A stretch of 64,000 bases of DNA from Rhodamnia argentea (taxonomy: Eukaryota > Streptophyta > Magnoliopsida > Myrtales > Myrtaceae): positions 1,550,001 through 1,614,000 of the forward strand of contig NC_063150.1 of the NCBI RefSeq assembly GCF_020921035.1, given 5' to 3'. Position numbers and translations under genes: made by a program. The stretch's first letter is position 1; every line of letters begins with the position of its first letter. The notes beneath the pieces are model-generated. The model ran no database searches, was not told where the DNA came from, and saw only the letters and a program-made list of their open reading frames with translations. Below, one piece after another: positions 49,086 to 59,180 of this stretch.

Positions 49086-50489
49086 CTAGTGACCACCTGC
49101 TTCCATTTGGATCTCCTCCAAGAATGCCTTGAGATTCCTATTCGATGACCCACCTTCTTTGGCAGCTTCTCTTGCCAGTCCCTTCCACTTCCTGGCATTC
49201 CTTCTGATTTCCTCTCCCTTTTCTCCGTCTCCCACCACCAATTCCAAGCACCTCTTGATCTCATCTCCTTCCACGATGCCTCTCTCGTTCGCGTTCACCC
49301 TCACCCCAACCTTCCATTCATTCTCAACCAGCATGGCATTGGTTTGCTGGTCATTCCACTGTGGGAATGCCACCATTGGGACCCCACAAGCCAAGCTCTC
49401 GAAGGTTGAGTTCCAACCACTGTGAGTCACAAAGCAGCCTACTGAAGCATGGGATAGCACCTCCACTTGAGAGCACCATGGCACTATCATTCCCTTTTGC
49501 TCTAATTCCTCCATGCAGCTCAATTGATCTTCCTCTCCCTCTCCTTCCTCTTCTTTGTCCTTCCTAATCACCCACAAGAATGGATGGCCGGTGCCTAGTA
49601 ACCCCCGCGCCATCTCTTCCTTTTGTTCCTTGGACAGCACGGAGATGCTTCCGAATGATACATAAATCACCGAACCTTTGGGCTTAGTGTCTAGCCACTG
49701 GATGTAGTCTTTCGAACCCTGGAAGAGATCGCCTCCGAAGGATTTGTCCAGGGGATCTTGTCCATCCAAGAACGCGGAAGGAATTAGCGGACCGATCCCG
49801 AACATTGTAATGTCGCCAATGGCTTTTAATGCTTCGGGCTCTAGCGCATCGAAAGTGTTCACAAGTACTCTTGGATTCTTCTCTTCCTCGAATACTTTAA
49901 ACTGCACTCGCATTAGGGGCAGACTAAAAGCATATTGGTTTTCTGGTGTGAAGAATGTGGGGACGTCTCGGCAAGTTAGCAGCGGCAATCCCGGTAAGTG
50001 GAGTGATGCCGAAGGATCGTCCTTACCTAGGTTTCTGATAATATCACCATAACCATTGAAATAGTAGTAATATATATCAAGAAGGGCTGCAGGTTGAGCC
50101 CAAATGAGTGTTGAGGGGATTTGAAGAGAATGAGCCACCTGAGCAACCCAAGGAATGACCGTGGTATAAAATATGCACGCGAATTTGCGGCCTTCGCTGA
50201 GGCTAGTAACGACAAGGTCTCTTAGAGTTTCCGAACCCAGTCGCTCTATGTCGGCCATGTACTGCTCGAAGTCAATCCCAGGCCTGAGCCCCTCCTCGGA
50301 GCCGTCGGAGAAGGAGGCAAAGGACAAACCTTCAGGGGGGTCAGACTTAGCCATGCGGCGGTAAGCCGACGAGGCGGTGGCAAAGGTGACACGAGCGCCC
50401 GCGTTTAGAAGACGCTTGGCAAATTGGAGGGCCGGGTTGATGAGGCCTTGGCCTGGGAATGCTACTACAAGATAATTGAGGGGAGCCAT
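49086..50489 (-). CDS. UGT75-like UDP-glycosyltransferase, tandem copy B (catalytic His replaced by Leu)
   Basis: Same family and length (467 aa, one exon) as copy A. The N-terminal loop again reads FPGQGLINPALQ, so Leu stands where the catalytic His is expected (codon 50442-50444). PSPG box: WCSQVEVLSHASVGCF to VAFPQWNDQ, with Trp22 and Gln44. The 28 differences from copy A are uneven: 3 in the first 168 residues and 25 in the remaining 299, which suggests conversion of the 5' half or relaxed or diversifying change in the 3' half. Homology extends into both flanks, so the duplicated unit is about 2.2 kb. The open frame and promoter argue for an expressed gene; catalytic competence is doubtful or altered. 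Confidence 0.95.
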   Translation of the reverse strand: MAPLNYLVVAFPGQGLINPALQFAKRLLNAGARVTFATASSAYRRMAKSDPPEGLSFASFSDGSEEGLRPGIDFEQYMADIERLGSETLRDLVVTSLSEGRKFACIFYTTVIPWVAQVAHSLQIPSTLIWAQPAALLDIYYYYFNGYGDIIRNLGKDDPSASLHLPGLPLLTCRDVPTFFTPENQYAFSLPLMRVQFKVFEEEKNPRVLVNTFDALEPEALKAIGDITMFGIGPLIPSAFLDGQDPLDKSFGGDLFQGSKDYIQWLDTKPKGSVIYVSFGSISVLSKEQKEEMARGLLGTGHPFLWVIRKDKEEEGEGEEDQLSCMEELEQKGMIVPWCSQVEVLSHASVGCFVTHSGWNSTFESLACGVPMVAFPQWNDQQTNAMLVENEWKVGVRVNANERGIVEGDEIKRCLELVVGDGEKGEEIRRNARKWKGLAREAAKEGGSSNRNLKAFLEEIQMEAGGH

Positions 50490-50573
50490 GGTTTAGGGGT
50501 AATGGTATAAACTTGTTTTCTTCTCTCTCTTTCTTTTTGAGCTTTTGGTGCAAGAACAGAGCGTTCCTTGCTC

Positions 50574-50584
50574 CTTATATATAC
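50574..50584 (-). promoter_or_regulatory. TATA box of UGT copy B
   Basis: Minus-strand GTATATATAAG, about 85 bases upstream of the ATG at 50489, equivalent to the copy A site. Confidence 0.7.
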
Positions 50585-51045
50585 TTACTGGGATTTGAGG
50601 GGATGGCATAGACGATGACGAAAAAGAGAAAGCAGCTGTTGAATGTTATTACGCATATGCATGTTTTAAGTGATAAAGTACTATTTGATTTTGAACTCTT
50701 TGTGGTTCCACTAAATTATTGAGGTTGAGCATCAATATTCTCAAGGCTAGAAGAAGCGAAAATCATGAAGGCTTCTCTGCTTATCATCTTGGATAAGTCG
50801 TAGATAATTCAAAATATAATGAATGATGGATTCGCCTACCTTTTCTTAATATTTTCATAATTAGTGATAAACTTGTCTTAATATATTATCTAGCCCTCTC
50901 TCTCTCTCTCCCACGTTTCGTTACTTGGTCAGATTGAAGTGTTTTACTGCACTTTGGCTTTCTTTGTCCTTTGCTCAAGTTATGACAAAATCATGGGCGG
51001 GCTTCAAAACCTACCAGTCCACTGCATCGTCGCATACACAGACCA

Positions 51046-51600
51046 ATGTGAGGGGAACCATGGTTAAGGGCTGATGCTATACTTTTTTTCTTTTCTCCCT
51101 TTCTTTTTGAGTTTCTTGTGCAAGAATTATAGTGTTCCTTGCTCCTTATATATGTACTTACTGGGATTTGAGGGGCTTGCCTATATGATGACGAAAAAGA
51201 GAAGGTAGCTGCTGAATTTTAGTACGCATATGCATGTTTTAAGTGACAAAGTATTATTTGTTTTGCCCATCAACAAAGAGGATTGTTTGAATTGGTATTC
51301 TCTGGGGTTCGTCAAAGATGTTGAGGTCGAGCTTCATTATTCTCAGGGCAAGAAGAAGAAGCCAAAACAATGACAATGATATGTACTTCTGCTTCTCAAC
51401 TTGGATAATTCACAGATAATTTAAAATATCATAAATTTCGGATTGGGTTATCTTTCCTTACTGTTTTTCATCATTACATAAGCTCCGTCTCTCCGTCTCT
51501 CGTCAGACCGAAGTGTTTCATTTCATTTTTGGCTTTCTCTGTCCTTGCACGGTCGTGTACCGTGACGCAATCATGGGGTTTTCAAAACCTACCGGTCCAC
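51046..51600 (-). pseudogene. Orphan third copy of the UGT promoter and start codon, body deleted
   Basis: From the start-codon context (minus-strand ATGGTTCCCCTCAC; compare ATGGCTCCCCTCAA in copies A and B) the sequence matches the upstream regions of A and B: 'aagggctgatgctatac', a TC-rich tract, a TATA box at about 51148-51157, 'gatgacgaaaaagagaa' and 'cgcatatgcatgttttaagtg'. Only about 15 codons follow the ATG before a stop, and none are UGT-like. A third tandem UGT therefore once stood here and lost its body. Confidence 0.82.
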
Positions 51601-51779
51601 TGTATACAAATATAATTGTGCAGACTCAAAAGAGTTTTTGCTTGCCGCAAGAATTGAAACTAATCTATTCCTCCATAAAGAAGAACAACTAAGCCCCAAC
51701 GCGTAGTCATATAATAGTACCATAGTCACAAACGCATCTCGGAATTTACACAATTACGAAATTGACAGGATCATTTTGG

Positions 51780-51920
51780 ATGAAGAACTTGGAATTAGAA
51801 GATGATCATGAGGAGGAAGAGCGAAAGAAAGAGGAGGAAGTATTGTTGATGTTAGAGAGAGATGACTACTACGAAGAAGGCGATGATAATGATGATTGGG
51901 TAATGCAAGTTGATGATTGA
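51780..51920 (+). CDS. Short, highly acidic reading frame, unassigned
   Basis: An ATG-started 46-codon frame rich in Asp/Glu (MKNLELEDDHEEEERKKEEE at the start, DDWVMQVDD at the end). The GA-rich base composition alone could produce it. I do not recognise it; it may be a fragment of a larger, lost gene. Confidence 0.2.
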   Translation: MKNLELEDDHEEEERKKEEEVLLMLERDDYYEEGDDNDDWVMQVDD

Positions 51921-52454
51921 TTGATCCATAAGATCGGGAGGTCTCTACACACCTTTCGATCAGTTCTAGGTTTTTTTTTATTGGCCAGTAGCATTTTCAC
52001 TAATTTCTCCTCGTGAATGCTTACATCATCCAAAATTATACAGAGCATCATTTGTTTGATCTTTTTCTTGGCATTGCACAATTAGCTCAACAATGTTTTC
52101 CATATCATGTTTTTAATCAGTACCCGCAACATGTGGCTAAGGTTTTATATGGAATATTATCTTTTTGTATTTAATTCCACAACCAAATGTTTTCTATATA
52201 TATATATATATGGGTTGTGTCCACCAAAGAGAGAGCTAGATATCGGCTCAAGAATAATGCAACAGTTGAAACTTTGAAAATGACTTGCGCATTCAAAATA
52301 TACCTTACATCATTTTAAGCAGTAACTATCACGCTACTGAAATATCCGTGTTCCGCATGAAGCTTAGATTCAAGAATAATGCACAACATGAGCGACACAA
52401 CATTACCAGAAATAAATAAATGAAAAGGAAAGGAGGAAATTGGCTTGGACAGCA

Positions 52455-55400
52455 TTAACTATTCCGAGATGCCGATTGCCGAGGCGGATCGGTGGCAACA
52501 TCAAATCCAGGAGGTATGAAAACAACATCATCCCATGTTGAATTAGAATTTTCCTGCAATCACTCCCCATGTTACTTATTCCATCCATTTGAACAACCAA
52601 AAGAGGACCAGCAATAGTGATATCACGATCGCAACTGCTGGCATATGTTGAGAAAAACTAACTCGATAATGATCTTATACACTCTTTTATCAAGCAAAAT
52701 CAGGAGAAATAAAAGTAAGGCCAGTTTTACTCACCTTCATTCCTTTTATGATTTCCTCAAGGACTGCAACCTACATGGCCAAGCCCAGGAAAAGAGAATT
52801 GCTCAACCAGGAGGAACGCCTCGTCATATGTCCAAGAAGTAAAAAATTGATGCAAAGATCGTACCTGAATGTCACCTTGTCTAAATGCGGGATTTAACCT
52901 ATTTTGTTGGCGAGAAGCTCTGAATAATGAATTTTCCAGGTCCTCCTAGAGAAAACACAAATGAGAAAAACTCTGAACTACAAATAATAAAACTATGAAG
53001 GTGCAAACTACAATTTTCTTGAAGAACTGACCTTTCTGAAGAATACTGGACGATAGCTTTGGCTCTGGCTCCTTAGTATCAAGCTTCTGGACTGCATCAA
53101 CAATGATCAGTGAGTATAAAAGGCATCATACTTGAAATCCACAAAATTGATTGAAGACAAATTCATATCAGCAACAGAACAAAACAATCCCATCGCCCAT
53201 AATAAACATGACACCTACCCAATTCACACTAATTCACATGACATACAACTAGTTGGAATCAAGAAGAGAAAAGAAAACAATACGAAGCTGCGGAGGAATC
53301 TGTGAGTTGTTAACTAGTGCGATGCTAAACTTTCAGACTATACTCAGTTTTCAATCAATCCCTTCTTATACACCATATTTTCGACCAACCCATTACACAA
53401 TTAATTTAGTTCAAGCGAAACTCATATCCTCATTTAAATAAATTTAACATAGAATACTTGAACCCCCATCCAAACTACCAATCCAACTACTTGATAGTTG
53501 CAACAAGACCATGAGAGTTCCAAGAACATCATGACACAGACTTTGGTTAGGCTAAAAGGTAATTACAAGAAAGGGAATTTGAGCATGCAATTATAAACTC
53601 TAAGATTCTAACTCAGATCAGCCACAAATGTGGATAGCGATATTGCATATTATTTTCAATCCTGTCAAGCAATTGCTTCATTAGCAACTGTTTCCTATAA
53701 GTAATCCCTGACTCTCACAGATCTGCCTTAATCAAATCCAGAAAAGTGTTAGCCGGCAGCAGTTGCACACTTTTAGAAATATTCCCATTGTTCAAATTGT
53801 TTCCAGTGCCCTTTGCAATTCTTCATCGACAGTCTTCTGAAGAGTGCAACGGAGCTCTGTAGATGAAGAAAAGTTAGCAAGTACCTGGAAAACTGGAACC
53901 CCTGGGAAGGCCTCGTCAGACAAGTCGTTCATTTGCCTCACCTGCAAATGTCTAATTAACCCTTTCCAAGAAGAGACAATAACAGAGTTCAGCAAGTAAT
54001 GCACCGTGTATGCCAACTCTAACAAAATAACTGCTGTTGCACCAATCCCAGTAGATCTAATTTTACCTGTGAAACAGAATCCTTCTCTCTTGACCATTAC
54101 TACGGTTTGTTCTACAACTATCTACATTAGTCATGCAAGTGCAAGGTAGATATCTTCCTCGAAAAGGACTGTAAATTAGAGTAAATGGGCAAAGATGGCA
54201 ATTTAAACAGCCTCCTTCTAATACTACAGCAACTACTCCAAGCCTCTGAACTGCCCTCCACATTTCCAAGACAGTGAGGCTCAAAAGTCAGTGTGATTGT
54301 CTTCTAAAAACCGAGGGTCCAACATTCGAGAAACATGTTTACATCAAAACCATCAACGCTATCCAGCAGAATCACAATCATCGCTGAATGGTTGGTTATG
54401 CCTTTCAGATCATGCAATGTACTCAGTACCTTCACCATTTATCATTCCAACCGAGAAGACGAAGATCCTTGAGTCACAAGTCAACAGGATGCTTAAGTTG
54501 ACAAGCTATTGCAATTCCGAAGAACAAATTCAAATTCCAAACCCGCTGATCCATTCAAATCCAGAAGAAATATATATCCACAAAAGTCGCCCATCACAGC
54601 CAAGAGATAAAGCCTGAGATGTGTCACCTCAAAACAGTAACTTCTCTCACCACAATATCAACCGAACTTAGCTCTATAAACAAGGAAAGCCCATCCCAAC
54701 GCATCACATTTCAACCATAACATTGTTTGTGCAGGGAATCTACTTACTTTGATAGCGTTTTTAATCTGAGAAAGCTCTGGAATCAGCCTAAACGCAACAC
54801 CATCGACCTTGAGTTGAAACACCTGCGAAATCAAATCATCCAGTAAACTTCCCACTGTCTTCTCAATAAACACGTAACCATTAGATGATGATACATTAAA
54901 ATCACAATCCAAGAAAGGGCAATTTAAAAGCTACCACCTTGTTCAAAGCAACAGGCACGACTCTAGACCCGCTCCTCATCCCGGGATCCATGCTCTTCAT
55001 CTGCTCAAGAAGTGCCTCGGCATCCTCTTCCTTGAAACAGAACAACCCCAAGGCCTTCCTCGTCGAAACGCCCGAGACCAACACGAACTCCTCGGAGGAA
55101 TTGCTCAGCGCGTACACCGGCACGCCCGCCAGCCGCTCCTGAATCTCCTCCACAGACATTGGCCGGCGCGACTTAGGGCTAACCGAAGCCAATTGGGCGT
55201 TGCCAACATCCGCCACCCGCGCGAAAACCGGGCTCTTCGCCCCGGCGGGAGAGGCAACGAGCTTGAAATTCGAAATTCCGGAATCGAGCGCGTGCCTCGT
55301 CTGGTTTTGGAGGTCGCAGAGCGAGGACTGAAGATTGGACGCGAGGGAATCCGGGAGGCGAGAGAGGTTGCGGAGGAGAGAGGAGCAGTGGCCGTGGACG

Positions 55401-55492
55401 GCGGTGAAAGCTTGCTGGAGGTTGAATTCGTTGGGGGGTCGTCCGATTGGGGAGGAGGCCTTAGGATTGGTGGAGACGGAGCTCAAGTTCAT
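52455..55492 (-). CDS. TIC22L: TIC22-like chloroplast import protein
   Basis: TIC22 proteins sit in the plastid intermembrane space and act as chaperone-like factors in preprotein import between TOC and TIC. Seven exons: 54938-55492, 54748-54822, 53885-53941, 53032-53091, 52865-52945, 52735-52770 and 52455-52553, in phase, 320 aa. Family signatures in order: EEIQERLAGVPVYALSNSSE, FVLVSGVS, KEEDAEALLEQMKSMDPGMR, VFQLKVDGVAFRLIPE, GVPVFQ, YRPVFFRKEDLE, NRLNPAFRQGDIQ, WDDVVFIPPGF. The start at 55492 (MNLSSVSTNP) is chosen because it is the first with family-like content; an in-frame ATG at 55627 would add 45 residues that look like leader. It most resembles the TIC22-III (AT3G23710) type. No breaks seen. 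Confidence 0.94.
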
Positions 55493-55969
55493 GGCTGCTT
55501 CTGCGCAATGTACCGTTTTCGCGGAAAGACGACGAGAAGTTCGGAGAGGTTCGAAGGGTTTGAAGAAGACGAAGAAGATACGAGAACGGAGAGACGAAAG
55601 AGGGTTTTGGGGTTTTTGTCGGGGCAAATAATTAATTACGCAGAATTCATCTTTCAGGTCTCCAACTATATCGAATATACAATTGAGTCCATAAAATTTA
55701 TAGTTTTTTTCAGTTGAGACCTTTAAATTTACGCGATTTGTACCAAACCCATTTTACGGTTAACCTCTTGATCGCCACATACCAAAAGTATTTCAAAATC
55801 CTTATTTGAAGATTTGAAGATTACCTCTTGTCATTATTAGAAAGTGAGGATACAATATGTTCTCTCGATCCGTAAAATTTTCCTAATTATTCTAAACATT
55901 TATGGTATCGCTTTTATCTAGATTAGGAATTTTGATAATACCATTTATGTGCATTTGGTATTGTAGGTA

Positions 55970-56815
55970 TGTTTTGGTTTCTTTACTCGCGAATTTCTTG
56001 GCTTCATTTGGTACCAAAGCGAGTCGCGGATTTACACAGACATTGAGATGGAGGCGATGCACGCCAGATTTCAACAACTCCAAGGAGGGATGCGGCATGT
56101 TAATCGGTGTTAAAGAGCACGGTGCTAGCCCCAGTGCCAATGAAGATAGCGGAAGTTTTAATGTATATTGTGATATGGATTCTTCAAGCAACTCTAGCAA
56201 GCAATGTTCCAAAGAAGATGGGAGAGATGGAGAATCTCCATCTACCAATGTAGGACAATGCTGCAGAGAAAGAAGAACTCATTCCGATCGAGATCTTGGT
56301 GTTACCGTGCAGATTAATCCTGATTTTGAAGGGCGAACGATTGGCTCCATGCAGCTGAATGTAAAAATTGTTCAAAAAGTTCTAAATCTATTGTTCGACA
56401 GCTAATTTAGCCCTAAACATTTTGACGATTTGCCAATTTAGTCCTAAATCTTTTGATGATTTACAAATTTAGTCCTTCCGGCCAATGATCCAAATAATAG
56501 TTTTAGAATTAAATTGGCAAATTTTCAAAATATTTAAGATTAAATTTATACAATTAAAAAATTTAGGACCACATTGGCATATTGTCAGAAAGTTTATGAC
56601 TAAGTTGGCACAATTAAAAGGTTTAAGATTTTTTGGACAACTATCCCTAGGTGAATGTGCCCTCGAGTTGGAAGAAGTGCATAGATGATAGGAGATTCAG
56701 ATTACTTGCTACCGAGTTGAAGAAAGTACGCAAGCAAGATGAGAGTTTGGGAGAAGCTTCCAAAAGAGAGTTTGAAGCAAAAGCTTCTGCCCGAGCATTA
56801 TCGCCAAGACAAGTC
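55970..56815 (+). pseudogene. Unknown protein-coding remnant split by a MITE
   Basis: An open frame to 56362 contains RRCTPDFNNSKEG, a serine-rich acidic stretch (DMDSSSNSSKQCSKEDGRDG) and ending GRTIGSMQLNV. After the inserted element (56363-56649) the same frame resumes at the duplicated site as VPSSWKKCIDDRRFRLLATE and LKKVRKQDESLGEASKRE, to a stop near 56815. That the frame is continuous across the empty site shows it was coding before the insertion. A candidate acceptor (TTACACAG) lies at about 56040. I do not recognise the family; no complete gene structure is present. Confidence 0.5.
56363..56649. mobile_element. Mutator-type MITE inside a reading frame
   Basis: About 287 bp. The arms carry inverted 'caaaaagttctaaatc' / 'ggtttaagattttttgg' words and internal degenerate 'ccaatttagtcctaaa' repeats. 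Flanks GCTGAATGT (56354-56362) and GGTGAATGT (56650-56658) match at 8 of 9 positions, fitting a 9-bp Mutator-like target duplication. Confidence 0.75.
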
Positions 56816-57533
56816 TCTTGAAACTTCACGATCTTCATCAACATGGATGACCGCGGAAGAATACACCATGGAGTTTGATAACATCTTCAAATCCACAATT
56901 GAGCGACCGTCTATGTTTCTATGTTATCTCCCAACCTTACCGGACGTTGAATTATGTTATCTTGTTCCTTCATCTTGATACATATTATTGTGGAAGTATG
57001 AATTTTTCATGTACATGTCAATTTCGAGGCAAGATGAATGTCATCTTGAAAGTGGATGACCAATTGTGTTGACACCAAGATTGGGCAACCAGGCCTGTTC
57101 AATCTAGAAATCGAATCAAACCGGTCTTACCCCGCCGGTTCCAAGTAGATTCCACAGGGATTAGTTTGGTTCTTAGGTAAAAATTTTGGAAACCGGCCTT
57201 CAACCAGTTGAACTACTTAGGTAGAATTGGTTTTATACTGGTTGTGATCACGTGGTTGCAAGGTAAAAATTTGCTAAATAGCTGACCAATTGAGAATGAC
57301 GATTATGGTATACTTTATATGTGCTGAACAGAGTTTGAAAGATCAATGAGAAGACACTTGTAGGCTTTTGTCTAAGAGATCAGAGAAAATATTCAGTGGT
57401 TACGTAGTACCACGTCATAAGCTGACATGGCAAGCATTCACATACCAAAATCCACTCGCAAATTGGCACATTTCCATGAAGTGGCAAGCAAATAAAAAAA
57501 CGTCAAAAATCCACTTGAGTAGCCTCTCTCTCT
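56816..57533. other. Unassigned DNA
   Basis: Contains a dispersed 'ccggttcc' repeat fragment (57090-57250). Short frames only. Confidence 0.4.
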
Positions 57534-57929
57534 CTCTCTCGTCATGGCCGAGCCACCACTTTGTTGTTGCTCACGGTTACGCTAATCCGTTGACAGACTG
57601 GGAGGTCTATGGCCGAGCCACCCCTCTATCATCAGTTCATCACCACTGCTCACAATCAAAGCTAACCCCTTCATAGTAGCTCGCGGCCATGCTCGTCCTT
57701 CGCCACATCTAGAGCCATGGTCCATGCCCGAGCCACTCTCTCGTCATGGCCGAGCCACCACTTTGTTGTTGCTCACGGTGACGCTAATCCGTTGACAGAT
57801 TGGGAGGTCTATGGCTGAGCCACCCCTCTATCATCACCACTGCTCACAATCAAAGCTAACCCCTTCATCGTAGCTCGCGGCCATGCTCGTCCTTCGCCAC
57901 ATCTAGAGCCATGGTCCATGCCCGAGCCA
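57534..57929. repeat. Two-unit ~200-bp tandem repeat
   Basis: Unit 1 (about 57534-57735) and unit 2 (57736-57929) are nearly identical; unit 2 lacks a 9-base 'gttcatcac' type segment and has a few substitutions. Each unit begins 'ctctcgtcatggccgagcc' and ends 'ggtccatgcccgagcca'. A diverged piece of the same sequence lies at 59843-59915. Confidence 0.92.
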
Positions 57930-58296
57930 TTTTGGGGAACTTAGTGAACGAATTGGAAGAAATTATATCAAACTTTGAAACTGAATTCACTTTTTTTAAG
58001 GAATTATTTGTACTACGACGTTGCTAATATTTACCGGCAAAAATCCTTCAGGATACAACAAAGTCGTGGAATGAGAATTTCCAAAAACTCTCAATGGGAA
58101 ACAATTGAAAAAGATGGTTGTATTACTCTTTTGGAAAGAAAGTTGTTTGTGAGTGAATATTGAATAGAATCGTTGAATATATGACAGCCAAAACCTTGGT
58201 GAACAAACATCTTATTCTGAAAAGAACACAACTTTTCATGTCCGAAAGATTACAACTCTTCATGTCTTAAAACTATAAATTCGGACACAATTCTTT

Positions 58297-59180
58297 AGGG
58301 AGAAAAACACCGTAAATACCAAAAGTTGTGTACGGCGCTCACTTTAGTATCAAAATTCTATGTCGGATCATTTAAATGCCAAATCGAAGAAAAAAATGAT
58401 CACTTAAGTGCATCCGACGAGATATTCCGGCCAAAATTAATACGTGGCATTTATAATTAAATTTTTAATATAAAGTTACATTATTTTAAAAAATGAAGCC
58501 CACATGGACTTTGTAACTTTAAAAAACTAAAATAAAGTAAAAAAATTATATTTAAAAATTGCTAAAAACTATTTTTTTTAAATACAAATTTTATTTAGAT
58601 TAAATTTAAAAACAAGGTTAAAAATTTAACGAAAAAATTAAAAAGGGAGGAAATTAAAAAAATTTAAAAAATTTAAAAAGCTAATAAAAAATTTTCTCCG
58701 TTGGTCCCCCCTTTTTAAATTTTTTAAATTTTCGTTAAAATTTTAAGGCTATTTTTAAATTTAATTTAAATTTTTTAAAATCTTTTTTAAAATTAAGGGA
58801 ATGATTCAATTGCACCAATTTAACAAATTTTAGGACTTAAATGCATTTTTTTTTGTAATTTTTAGGACTCTAATTGTACTTTCGTGAGAAGTTTTAAGAC
58901 TTTTAGTACGGGTCTTTTTTTTTTTTTGGAATTTTTAGCTTTTTATTTTCTTAATCTAATTAAGTTTGTATTTTTATTTTATTTTTTCAACTTTTATTTT
59001 TTTTTATCGCTATTGGGCCTCCGGCGAGCCATGTCGCCTTCAAATATTAATAATAAAAAATGCCACATCAGATTTCTGGCCAATAAGATCATAGTTGGCA
59101 CTTAAGTGATTCGATGGAAACTTTTGACATTAAAGTAAGCGTCGTACACAACTTTTGTCACTCATGGTGTTCTTATCCCA
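58297..59180. mobile_element. Long-TIR Mutator-type MITE, 0.88 kb
   Basis: Left end GGGAGAAAAACACCGTAAAT and right end (reverse complement) GGGATAAGAACACCATGAGT start inverted arms of about 90 bp that share AAAAGTTGTGTACGGCGCTC / AAAAGTTGTGTACGACGCTT. Flanking 9-mers AATTCTTTA (58289-58297) and AATTCTTCA (59181-59189) match at 8 of 9. The interior 58600-58800 is a second AT-rich inverted repeat around 'ttttctccgttggtcccccc'. No transposase. Confidence 0.82.
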
